A stretch of 64,000 nt of DNA from Climacium dendroides. Taxonomy: Eukaryota; Streptophyta; Bryopsida; Hypnales; Climaciaceae. Shown one piece after another: positions 21,825 through 33,913 of this stretch. A model generated the notes under the pieces. The model was given only the letters and a program-made list of their open reading frames with translations. It did not search any database and was not told the origin of the DNA. The position numbers and the translations under genes were made by a program. The stretch's first letter is position 1, and every line of letters starts with the position of its first letter. The stretch spans positions 41,368,555 through 41,432,554 of the forward strand of contig OX467083.1 of the NCBI GenBank assembly GCA_950106755.1. The letters are read 5' to 3'.

Positions 21825-24800
21825 ATGTCTAGCCAAACTCCAGATCGACTATTAAGTGAAGCCGCTCATAGATTACAAAAAGATAAGAGATTTCTAGCAA
21901 CCTATATCAACCCTTGTTTTTCACCACCTGGAAATCCACCAAGTCCCGAGAATTTAAAAGAAATAGAATCACCATTAGGGAAATTCCAACGTTTTATTAA
22001 AAATACTACCCCTAATGAATCTCAAAGTGAAATAGATGTGTCCGACATTGACTTTGAAATTAGTTTAACACGATTAGCAGAACTACAAGAATCTACAAAC
22101 AAGGATAGTGAAGAAATAGAAAATCCTTTTCTAGACACTGCCACTTCATTTGAAATAGGAGAACCTTCTTTTCCTATACCTGAAATTTCTACTAGTCCTC
22201 AACGGACTTTAACACCAGTCTATTATTCTGGTCTAAAACCAAAAGCCTTAGACTTTGAAACTAATGCCGTAATCTCTGACTATTTGAAAGAAATCTGGAA
22301 CCAACAAAGTCAAAGTATTGTAGAAAGATTGGAAAATTACTTAACACCTATTCGAGAAGCTAGTTTAGAAGCATCTTCTACAAGTTCAATTCATCCAGAC
22401 CAACTTGAACCACAAACACACTTTGAAATATCTAGTGGACAATTTTTGAACTTTGAATTTGATGAAAATATAAATCCTTATAGTTTTCAAGAAACCCCTT
22501 TATTTCCAGATTATAAATTACTTGAAAGTAATCCAATTGAATTACATACACCTATTTGTGAAGAGGATTCGTGGATAGAAGATTATAATATGGCACAACC
22601 CCGTCCATTAAACTTAGTAACACTTCCACAATATGAAGGAAGAGCGGGTACTGACCTAGACTACCATCTAAGCAGATTCCAAATAGTCTGCGTGGCAAAC
22701 CAAATTCCAGAAGAGAATTACCTAACCACTTTTCCTGCCACATTGGTAGGAATTGCACAAGAATGGTATCAAACTCATGCTCCATATGTTACTTGGAATG
22801 CATTAAGAGATGCCTTTTTAAATCACTTCAGACCGTTAGCATTTCGAGAAAGTTTACAGGAAAGACTTAGAACCATAAAAATGGCAGTAGGAGAATCGAT
22901 AGATGCATACTATGGGAGAATGGAATATCTCCCACAGCGCTGGCATAATCATGGAATGCCAGACGATTATCTAACCGGTATTTTTGTAGGCGGGCTTTAT
23001 CCCCCAGAATTCAAAATTGCCATTAAAGAAAGGCATCCGAGGGATTTAGCCACTGCCTTACAATATGCCAAACACTATGAGGAAGCCAGAATAGGTGAGG
23101 ACCAAATGACCACCCTTGATCCTATCCTATACCCTCCTAATGTGTTATACCCACAACCTATGAGCTATCCTCAACCCATAAATTACTCACTTCCTCAAGT
23201 TCAAACTTATCCAACACAAATTCAACACCCAAATGTTGTAAATGTACCAAAACTAGAAATTAAAAATTCTACCACGGATAAGTTGGATAAACTAATTGAG
23301 GAAATGGTAGATTTAAGAGTCCAAGTGACTAACGCCCCTCACAAAAGAAACAAACCTACAAACACTAGGACCAACGTTTGGTGTACCAATTGCCAAGGGC
23401 ATGGCCATTTACCTAGTGAATGCCCAACTCCCATTTCTAATACAACTCAAAACGATAGTATTCCTCGTTGCACATTTTGTGGAAGAAAGCATTTTACCAA
23501 CAAATGCTGAAACTTAGCGGCAATTAAACAAAACATGCAAGCTGTAAAGCAGGTCATGCAAATCGATTCAAATAAACCATGGGTTAATAAGTCTAACCCT
23601 GGTAACCCGAGCAAAAGACCATTTACACGTCCTAACACTGGACCAAACTACAGACCCAATGAAAGTAGACCTCATATGATGATTACAACACACAACGTGG
23701 TTGGAATGGACCCTCATCTAATCCAAATCCATCAAGATATGAATTTCCCAGACCCACAAAATCAATACTTTGTTTTCGATGTCGTGAAGTAGGGCATTAT
23801 GCTAATGAATGCCCTAATCCTAGAAAAGAAGAGGGATATGTTCCTCAATGTGGCAGATGTAGACAAGCTGGACATTTGCCAGAGGATTGTAATGCCCCAC
23901 CTAGGAACTTTCCTTCTTCTGAAAGAGATTATCCCAAGAAAAACCAAGTCCAATTTAAGAACCAGGATAACTCTAGATCCTCAAATCACGTTTCCCACAT
24001 TCTACATAGGAATGAATCATTGCCTGAAAAGGTCTATGTAACTACTAGGGGAATGAAAACAAAACAAGACATTAGAAATAATGAATCCCAAGACTATTCA
24101 GAAAAGGAATTAGTTCGACCATATTGGTCAAAAGAAGAAATATCTTCTGAACCAGATAAAGAAAAAGAAATTGTTAATCAAATACCAGAGTCTGAACCCA
24201 TAACATTTCCAGAAAAAGAAATTACCTTGAAAGAAAGACAAGAAAGAGCCCTTAAGGCAGCTCTCAACCAAGAAAACCAAAACAAACCTCAAAAAGTAAT
24301 TCTACCACAAAAGATATTACCTACAATTTCTTCGACTTTACTTAGTTTCTACCAACCTCCTTTTAAAAGGAATAAGCCTAAAAGTCATGAAAATGACTTA
24401 AACAAACGAAAAGCGACACGTACAATGAAATTGGAAATGGGTATACAACCCTACAATGTGTTAGACAACTTAGACAGAATACAACCCCTCATTTCTATGA
24501 AACAACTCTTGGCAATTTCGCCCAAGTGTAGAAGTGACCTTAGTACTTCCCTAATAAGAAAAAGGGTTAAGTCAAACCAAATCCATGAGATTTCGGTAGA
24601 TCCCGGAGCCCCCACGGTAGACGTAATGATCGATGGATCATTAATCCATGGTGTCCAAATCGATAGTGGGTCTAGTGTTAATCTCATGAACTTCGAAACT
24701 ATGGAAGAACTGGGATTAACCACTATGACACCAACACCTATCATTCTAAGAATGGCGAACCAAAGTAGGGTCAAACCTCTTGGAATGTTGAATCAAATTA

Positions 24801-27800
24801 CCACTACTATAGGAGGGATCGATTATAAGGTAGACTATATAGTTTTCAAATTGATGAACTCTATATCTTCTTATCCTATCCTATTAGGTAGACCTTGGTT
24901 GTTTTCAGCCAAAGCAAAAGATGATTGGGGTAAAGGAACTCTAACTATAGGAAAAGGCAAAAACCAAATTGTCTTTCCCCTTTATCCAACTCCTTATCAT
25001 GGAGAAACCCAAGAGGAGGATTCTAATCAAACCTCTGCACTTTCTTCTGATATAGAAGAAGAGAGTGACGACGAACAACCAACACAAAAAGTAAATAAAG
25101 AATTGCCTTACAAATGTGTTGGGTTGGGAGAATATTTTACTCCCATGAGTAATATCGATGACTCAGATGATGCTATCTTAGCATGGGAAAACTCTGAAGT
25201 CTTAAACGTGAGTATTGAAGAAAGTTCAGAGCTTGAACCTAACCAACCGTCAGATACTGAAGAAATAGAGAACTTATTTGCCCATAAAGACCCAATACCT
25301 TTGCAAAAGGAATCTTTGAAAATTCCTTTGCAACAAATGAATTTAGGGACAAAAGAAGACCCTAAACCTATTAGAGTCTACTCTAAAATGACGAAGGTAG
25401 AGTTTAAGTATTGGCATAATTTTTTCAAAAGACATAGAAAAGCTTTTGCTTGGAGTTATGCCGATCTTAAAGGAGTTCCTCCTGAAATTTGCCAACACAA
25501 TATTGTGTTAGAAGAAAACGCAAAACCCGTTAGATAAAGACAATATCGAATGAATCCAAAGTATTCATTAATGGTAAAAGAGGAAATTGACAAGCTGTTA
25601 GCTTGCGGATTCATTTTCCCCGTACCTCACAGTGAATGGGTATCACCCATTGTGATAGTGCCCAAGAAAAATGGCAAGATAAGAATTTGCCAAGATTACC
25701 GTAAGTTAAATAGTGTCACAAAGAAAGACCATTTTCCTTTACCTTTTACGGATACACTTTTAGACGGTATTGCGGGACATGAATGTTATTCCTTTCTAGA
25801 TGGATTCTCTGGTTATAACCAGATCCAAATCGCAGAAATATTTAGGTTATTAACGGCCTTTACAACTGATTGGGGAATCTTTGCCCATACAGTTATGCCT
25901 TTTGGATTGTGTAACGCCCCTGCTACTTTTCAGAGGTTAATGACCATAGCCTTTCAAGAGTATCTTAGAAAGTTCATCGAAATCTTCCTAGACGACTTTT
26001 GTGTGTTTAGCACAAAAGCCAATCATGCGGGATGTTTAGAAAAGTGTTTTGAACAATGTGAAAAGTTTGGCATTTCAATTAACGCTGCCAAATCCCAATT
26101 TGCTGTACCTTATGGTAAAATTGTGGGACACATTGTTTCTAACCAAGGCATTGCTACAGATCCAGACAAGGTAGCAATTATTAATGAATTACCACAACCT
26201 AACACCATAACAGAAGTTAGGGCCTTTTTGGGACATGTTGGATACTATAGAAGATATATTCATAAGTATGCCAACATTGCCTTACCTTTAACTGCGTTAA
26301 CCAAAAAGACTGATAGTACACATGTATGGACCGAGGCTTGTACAAAAGCCTTTAACACCCTGAAACATAAACTTGTTACAGCCCCTGTCTTAATTCCACC
26401 TGATTGGAATAAAGATTTCGAAGTTTATGTTGACGTTTCTAATGTTGTAATTGGAAGTGTGTTGAGCCAAAAGAATGAAAAAGGACATGATCGACCTATT
26501 TACTTTGCAACCGTCAATTGGCCGCTACAGAAAAGAATTACACTGTCACAGAACGAGAAGCGTTGGGAATGATATTTTCTGTTCAAAAATTTCGACACTA
26601 TTTGTTGGGTTACAAATTTGTTTTCCATGTAGATCATGATGCATTAAAATACATGATAAACAAACCCCAACTTAGTGGATGAATCGCTAGATGGGTGTTG
26701 TTACTCCAGGAATTTAATTTTACGATCCAAGTAAGACCTGGAAGGAGTCATGTGAATGCAGACCATCTATCTCGAATTAACCCAGAAGTTGGACTAGAAC
26801 CCATTGACGATAGTTTCCCAGATGCCAACTTATTTCAAATAGATGTCATTCCAACAGAATATGCAGATATCATCTACTACCTATCCACTGGACAAATTCC
26901 AGCAGAATACATAGAAAAGCAAAAGAGACAACTAGTTTATAGAGCAACACCTTACACACTAATAGAAAACATTCTTTACAAGAAAGATAAAGATGAAATT
27001 TTAAGGCGCTGTATTAATCCAAGTGAAGTACCCATAATCTTAGAAGGATGTCATAACGATGTTTGTGGAGGGCACTTTGCTGGGTTGGTCACTGCCCAAA
27101 AGGCACTGCAATCTGGCTATTGGTGGCCAACCATGTTTGCGGATGCTGCTAAATATACAAAGAAATGTGATCCTTGCCAAAGAACAGGCAAACCAACACC
27201 TTCCACTTCGATGCCCCTAACACCTATCTTGGCCCAAATACCTTTTGAGAAATGGGGTATTGACTTTGTCGGCCCAATCAAACCCCCAAGTCGAAACGGT
27301 AGGAAACAATATATTCTAGTTGCCACAGACTATGTAACTAAATGGGCAGAAGCTTCTGCCACTAAAACGGACGATGCCAAAACTGTCGCCAAATTTTTAT
27401 ATGAAAACATCATCACACGGTTTGGCTGTCCGAAAGAGCTTGTGAGTGATAGAGGCACTCACTTTCCGAATGACACCATTGCTCAACTAACTGAAAAATA
27501 TTTGATCAAACACAGAAAAACAAGTCCTTATCACCCAAGAGCAAATGGTCAGACCGAAAAGACTAACAGAATACTTTGTAAAATCATTACCAAAACAGTC
27601 CAAGGCTCTAATACAAATTGGGACGCACGAGTCCTAGATGCCTTGTGGGCTTATAGGTGTTCATACAAGGTAACTACCAAATGTACACCTTTTCAACTCG
27701 TTTATGGCCAAGAGGCCATTTTGCCGATTGAACTAGAAATCCAATCCTTACGGATTGCAATTGAGCATAAACTGGGAGAAGAAGACTCCCTGAAAGAACG

Positions 27801-28107
27801 TTATTCAATGTTAGAAAAATTGGACGAGACTAGGCGTCAGGCCTACCGAAACATGCTAGTAACTCAAAACCATAGGAAAAGTTATTATGATAGCAAACTC
27901 AAACCCAAAGAGTTGCATCCTAATGACTTAGTTCTTCTCTTTGACAGTAGATTCCAAAAATTTCCAGGCAAATTCAAAATGCGTTGGTTTGGACCATACA
28001 AAATTCTGAATGTATATCCCAATGGATCTGTAGAATTGCAAGATTTTGCAGGAGTTATACATTCTACATGATACAATGGCTATCGCCTAAAACCTTACAT
28101 AACTTGA
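21825..28107 (+). pseudogene. Broken gag-pol of the Athila/Tat-like element
   Basis: Gag (from ATG 21825) has a retrotransposon capsid domain around residues 260-420 (LPQYEGRAGTDLDYHLSRF, WNALRDAFLNHF) and a CCHC knuckle (CTNCQGHGHLPSEC). A shorter CTFCGRKHFTNKC follows, with spacing 3 instead of 4 before His. A TGA (23508-23510) and a one-base shift near 23690 follow. Two more knuckles come next (CFRCREVGHYANEC, CGRCRQAGHLPEDC). Protease has DSGSS at about 24663. TAA interrupts at 25535-25537. Reverse transcriptase has MPFGLCNAPATFQR and FLDDF. A shift near 26510 and a TGA at 26680-26682 break RNase H. Integrase has the HHCC zinc site (to CDPC) and the D, D, E triad in WGIDFVGP, SDRGTHF and GQTEKTNR. 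A TGA at 28069-28071 precedes the natural end at 28107. Confidence 0.9.
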
Positions 28108-29967
28108 GGACAAGTTATGATTTAAGTAGAGGGCAGGCTAAAAATATATATAATTTTTTTTTTAAAAACAAAACAAAACAAAACATTAAAAAAAAATTGT
28201 AATATTAATAATAATATTTAAAAAATAAATTAAAAAAAAACAAAAAAACTAATTAATTAAATTTTTATAAAATTAACAAAAATAATAAATAAATAAATAA
28301 AACTTTTGCATTAGGTCTTTTAGAGATTGTATTTGAGCATTAGTGTCTTGTCTAGCATTCTCATTTCCATTTCCATCTTGCATACATATCTTGATGTTTA
28401 TTTCTTTTGCAAATTCTTGATACATTGCAGAGTGAAAAGAGCATACAGCTATTGCACAAAAAGACATCTTGCATTCACGAGTCTTCTAGTGCATTCAGGT
28501 GTTATTTCATTTCCCAAACTCATATAGAAATATATTCTTCAAAATTCATAAATAAAAGAATGCATGTGTTGGAAGTATGAAAAAAAATTTATGAATTTAA
28601 AATACTTAAGAGAGAACATGATAAAAGTTAGAGTGTTTCACAATTAATCTGCCAGAAAAGAGTAAACACATTAAAAACCTTAATTGCCAAGAAGAAAAAG
28701 AAAAAGAAAAAGAAAAATACACTAAAAAGAAAGATGAGAGAACATGATAAGTAAAAAAAGAGTGAATTTGTAAGTCTTCTCTCATAATCTTGCCTTTTTG
28801 CTGAAAACATGATAAAATCAGTTGAGTGACAAAAAGGAATAACCTTGGTCCAAATTAAGAGTGAGTTGTTTAAAGAAAGAATTAAAAATGTGAAAAAAAA
28901 AAAAAAAAAATCCTCTAATTCAGAATCCGATACTTAAGAAAGAAAATGAGAGACAAAACATGAAAGGACGAGAGACAAAGGATAAACTTAAAAAGAGAAA
29001 GAAGAAAAGCAAAATAAGTTTAAAACAACAACATTTCTTGAAAACATGAAAAAAAAAATGAACTCACCTAAAGGCTTAATACATATTAACAACTAACTAC
29101 TAAAAAACAGTAAAAAGAATAGAATTAGATTGTTGTTGAGAATAGTTGTAGTAGTATGTGTATTTATAAGTTTATCTATGTCGTATACAGTTTTCCCAAG
29201 TAAAGTGTTTACTTACGGATCTGACTATTGCGGAGTGAAGTCGACTAAGTCCCAGTTTTCAGGTGAGACTATAGATACAGACCTTAGTTGGAAAAGTGTT
29301 GATTTGTCAAAAATATGTTAGTTTTTGTCTTTCTAAAGAATAACTATTTTCTATTGCCGAGAGACTTAGAGAATGTTAAAAAGAAAAGAAAGTAAGAGTT
29401 TAAAACCAAATTAAATAGCATGAACATATAAAATAGAAAATACAATAGTTTGTGAATGAAAACGCCGAGTGTGTTGAGTGAAATGAAAGATTTAAGAGTG
29501 TTTTGTAAGAATTAAGCATTGAGTGAATAAAAAGAAAGAGTTTGAAAATATGATGAGAGAAAATGCGCGAAAGAGAAAATGAGCATGAAGGAAGTAAGGT
29601 GAGAGTTTGCTAAGTTTGCCTAATTATAAGAAATTTGATAAAAAAAAAAAAGGAAGAATTAAGAAAGACAGCAGAATGGGTGGAGTTTAAAACTTTATAA
29701 ACTTTCTATGTCTGTCCAAAATGAGTTAAGTTTACTTTCAGAGTCTTTTCAAAGTCTGTAAGTGTTAGAAACCTTAAAAAAATAATTTTCTTTAGGTCAA
29801 TCAAAAAGAAAGAACGATTAGGCAGTACCTTTCAAGAATTTCACAAATTTACTTTAGTCTAACATAAACCTTTTTCTCTATAATAAACTTCTTTTCTATC
29901 CTGTTTCTAGTGTCCAAAGAGTCTAACCTAATTTCTCTAACATATCCAGTGAGTTTACATCTTCACG
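28108..29967 (+). other. Purine-rich spacer of the retrotransposon, with an internal polypurine-like tract
   Basis: Non-coding, A/G-rich on the plus strand with many AAAGAAAGA strings. At 28121-28132 it contains TAAGTAGAGGGC, identical to the string just before the 3' LTR (32697-32708). In simpler gypsy elements the end of pol is followed at once by such a tract and the LTR. The spacer plus the next ORF therefore look like an added module. Confidence 0.6.
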
Positions 29968-32679
29968 ATGAAGAAGAAAGGGAACCTTCAGATTCTACCT
30001 GTTCCACTTAGCAGTATTCCAGACAAGCTTCTTTCAGAGTTTACAGAAGAGAGACTTGAGTTGATCAAGAAAGCTGGAGTCTGGGAATACATACACCACA
30101 ATGGACTACCTCTAGACATGGACTTGGTCAAGGAGTTTGTACAGACAAGTGAGTTCGGCAAGTTGAGCGAAGTCTTTATCCAAGGGAAGAAGATTATTCT
30201 GACGCCAGCCACTATAGCAGAAGCCCTACACTTAAGTGCAGACGGGTTGGAGGTTACAAACTCTGCCAGACTGAATACCAAGAGCAAGAGTTTCCTATTT
30301 GGTACCAATTGGGCTAACGCCAAAACCCCAATTGGTTGGAACCTGAAAAAGATATCAGATGAGAGATTCACAGTTTGGATGTCCTACATCAACCAACACT
30401 TTTTCTGCTCCTCACAAACTCAAATCGGGTCAGATACTCTTATATATGTTGGACTCAAATCTTGGAGGGGAAAACAGATTAATTGGGCAGGTTTGGCTTT
30501 GGAATATATGACAAGAGAGTTAATTATAAAGAAAAGTCGTAACCCCATGATCCTAGTCTCAGCTGCAATGATATCCAGTTTATGCCAGCATGAGTTCTCT
30601 GTTACATCAATGACTGAATCAGTATTACCATCACAAGAACCTAGTGACGTATCTGCACCTGCTCCCACAAAAGATAAAGGAAAAAGACCTATAATAGAAT
30701 ATGAAGAGCAGCCCATCAGTGCTCTTATGGAAGAACAACCTTATTCTCAGGATGATTTGCTAAAAATGAACGAAGATCTCAAAGAAACAGTGAAGAATCT
30801 CAATTTTGAAATAAACTCCTACAGATCTAGAGAAATTGAGTGGTTAAAGCAAATAGAGAAGTTCGAGACCGCCAAAATTGAAGCATTGACTGAATATAAA
30901 AGTATGAAAATAGCTTTGGGGGCCCAGAAACGCGAATACCAGTTGTTAAAGCAAGAATGTGAGGAATTACGGGTTGAAAAGAATCAAATTCAGGATACTC
31001 TTGAAATTATAGGTTCCCAAATGGAAATGATGGAGGAAGGAATTCAAACTCTGAGAAAGGAGTTAGAAGAACTCAAACAAAGACCACCAGCTCCAGTTGT
31101 TAGTACTGTTATACCTGAGAACAATGCTGCTCTGGAAGACACCATTAGATTGTTGGTGAGCACAAATGATGTATTACACCAGGAGTTAGAAGCATTGACC
31201 AACCTCACCAGTAGACTACAGCAGTGCATATGGCAACAACAGTCGGAGTCTGGACCCACCTTTTCACTATACAAAGCATATGAGCTCCAGTGTGACATAT
31301 GTCTGAGCATATTGACTTTACAAAAGGGTCATCAGTTGTCAAAAGAACAATTTGATGAAGCCTGGGACACAACAAGGAAATTCGACAATATGCAGAATCT
31401 CCTTTGTGAGATGATTATACGTGGAGACTTGTCCTTGATTAACTGGTCACACTTATTCTACCCCATTGCTGACCTTGGAGCACGAGCCTTAAAGTATTAT
31501 ATTAATTTGGAGAAAGAGTTGCACCATAGAAGACATGTGGATTTAACCAGTGTATGCAAGAGACGAGTTATGATTGGAGATCGCAGAGCCGAAATGAACC
31601 CTGAGTTATTGGCCCAGAAAGATGTCAGAGCTAAGTGGAAACATGAACTTATGCAGCTAAGAGAACCTATGAGAAACCAAGGGAATGTTCTCTCAGAACT
31701 TCAAGCTGTGATCAATCGAGAAGCAGTGGCTCAACGGGGAGAGTTGACTGGTACTCAATACATCTATAACATGCAAGAAACGTACATTCGACTTTCCAAG
31801 ACTTTGGATGCACTAGATAAGGGTAACATCCTCACCTATAATATCAAAGAGACTGCCGAGTATGGTCTTCCGCCTCCTACCTTCAAGCCTGCGTCTTGGT
31901 TGGTTTTAAAGACTCCAGTACAAGGGTCTACCCTTACCTGTCAATTCCTAAGGCAGTATTTTGCCATGTTCCGAGATATTAAAGAAGAAAGACCTATACC
32001 TTCATGGAAAGCGTTGGAATGGTTAGTGGAGGATTATGGACTCTCTGTTACAGAAAACATACCATACAACAAGGTTTATCCCAAGATTTCATCTACATGG
32101 CAGAAAGATCCACCAATTGCAGTATCTACCAACTGCCACTTCTGCCCATGTGAACGACAGTACAAGTGGGATCCTAAGGCAACCATTGACTCTGTAGAGT
32201 ACAACTGGCCCAAGATTCCTGGATCATTCAGTTCTCCACAAACTTGTGCTCAGGCTTATGGAGATTTTCATGAAGAACATATCACTCACACAGACCCAGT
32301 CTGTTTTAGAGCTGCAGTGTTCTGCGACTTTCTGAGGATGGTCTGCAAAAATTATGGTGTCACAATCAATGTCAACAAATTTGACATTCTCAGACCTGAA
32401 CTCCAGATTCTCTTAAAGTTGCAGTATCAGAGCACCAGATGGTAGAGAATGTTGGAGATCATGGCCACTACTCATTTCTTGTACGGGGCTCATCCCTGTT
32501 TCACTAGTGAGTTCAAGAAACGATTTGACCCTATGCAAAAATGGTTAGAATACCAGAGGACCCACAATCACCAACTTTTGGAAAGAGATGAAGAAGTCCA
32601 AAAGGCGAGCGATAAAGAATACAAGAAAAGACTTCGAGAGCAAGACCAATCAAGAAACAAGAGACCCAAGTACTATTGA
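29968..32679 (+). pseudogene. ORF C: 3' extra ORF with coiled coil, one premature stop
   Basis: An 825-residue frame runs from ATG 29968 to TAG at 32443-32445, and the same frame continues for 78 codons to 32679. The first ~210 residues (VWEYIHHNGLPLDMDLVKEF, ILTPATIAEALHLSADGLE) resemble the N-terminal domain shared by plant retrotransposon extra ORFs (putative plant transposon protein domain). Residues about 250-375 are a strong coiled coil (Glu/Lys/Leu heptads such as NEDLKETVKNLNFEI). The C-terminal ~400 residues are unrecognised and contain paired Cys/His (CHFCPCERQ). I see no transmembrane segment, so it is not an obvious envelope-like protein. It lies between integrase and the 3' LTR, the place where Athila and Tat elements carry extra ORFs. 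Confidence 0.65.
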
Positions 32680-32696
32680 CAGGGACGTCAATAGAT

Positions 32697-32710
32697 TAAG
32701 TAGAGGGCTA
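32697..32710 (+). other. Polypurine-like tract before the 3' LTR
   Basis: TAAGTAGAGGGCTA immediately precedes the 3' LTR. It is purine-rich and duplicates the string at 28121. It is the expected plus-strand primer position. Confidence 0.5.
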
Positions 32711-33913
32711 TGTAGAATGAAGATTTCGCTTTTTAGGTTACTTTTTAGTTTTTATTGGAAAAGTATATAGAAAGTAGTCTAAAAAGTAGGAAAAATAGCT
32801 TAAAAGTAGGCTAAAAACACTAAAAAGTAGAAAGTAGCTAAAAGAAATCTGAAAAGCAATTTCTAAACTTTATGTAGTGTGAATAGGGCAATGTGGATGG
32901 ATGAAATCTGAAATCGGATGAAAAACTGAAAATAGATGAATGGATTACAAATTGGATGAATGGGACACGATTTGGATGAAAAATTGCAAAATGGATGGAA
33001 GAGGCGCGGGACCTTCTTCCCAACTCTTAAAAGCCAAAAAAATTTATTTTTTTGAAACACAGTGCATTCAGGAAGCACTCGTCAGTTGTAATTCTTTGTG
33101 CAATTTCTAATTAAAGTTCATTCTGTGCAATATTGTGTAATTTTGTGAGTTGTGAATCGCAAGAATTTCCTGTCTTTCTTTGTGTAATCGGGGATCGGAA
33201 CACTGGTTGTTTGTTTTGAAATCGCGGCAGTCGCAAGTGGTGAAAACAGCGAACTTCAGATTGCAATAACTTTCGATCCAGGAGGAATTTGAAGGCGTGC
33301 TATATACCGATGGAAAGAGGAAGGAAAATCAGTTAGAATGCACCCAGAAATTTCTCAAATCGGATAAAAACTGGGAAAGATTTCAGCAGTCGAAGTTTGT
33401 AAAGCAATGGTGGGAGAATTGCATCTCAACTTCAGTTTCGACTCAATCTTCAAGAATTCTTCAAATTTATGGGCTGGATAGAATCGCAGTAATGCGGCAA
33501 CAGGATCAAGTGTTGAATTAGGCAGACGCTGCCAATTAGCTTGCGTCACTGAGGAGGAAGAATTCGAACTGATCGGGAGGAGGAAGTTGCTGTATCGGAG
33601 CAGACCTTTCTCGAAGGCAGACTCCAATGCTGGTTGCAGATTGGATTGGAAGAAGCTCTCCATGCGTGTCGAATCGACCAGGGTGCGGAAGAATTGCGGA
33701 GCAGTTTCGACTCCAGGCGCGACAAGAAGAAAATCGAAAATTCGAGGATTTGGTCGGCGTCGCAGCATCGGCAGACATCAAAATTAGGGATTTGGAATTC
33801 CAGACCGACGTTGGGTGAAGACTTGTTGCCCACGGTAATAGGAGAACGGGCACGGTCATAGGACTGATCTCACGGCCATAGACCCCTTTCCCACGGTTTT
33901 AGGCCATTTGGTC
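32711..33913 (+). repeat. Truncated 3' LTR, 1,203 bp
   Basis: Matches 18335-19537 with 8 substitutions and no indels. All eight are transitions. Similarity stops after ATTTGGTC at 33913. The following DNA does not resemble the rest of the 5' LTR, so about 859 bp were lost by deletion or recombination. The break lies in a zone of degenerate CACGGTCATAGG-like repeats. Confidence 0.92.

Larger units (their letters stand above)
18335..33913 (+). mobile_element. Large Ty3/gypsy LTR retrotransposon, Athila/Tat-like, 3' truncated
   Basis: A 15.6-kb element in this order: 5' LTR, primer site, two small ORFs, gag-pol, long purine-rich spacer, an 826-codon extra ORF, polypurine-like tract, truncated 3' LTR. 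The primer site matches the tRNA-Asp-type site of Athila/Tat elements. The reverse transcriptase has FLDDF where most gypsy elements have YxDD, as in Athila. ORFs are broken by five premature stops and three single-base frameshifts. The LTRs differ at only 8 of 1,203 compared positions, so insertion was fairly recent. No target duplication can be shown because the right end is missing. Confidence 0.9.

Noticed and set aside
29968..32679. ORF C as an envelope-like gene
   Set aside because: I see no signal peptide or membrane anchor. The central part is a hydrophilic coiled coil, so envelope function is not supported.
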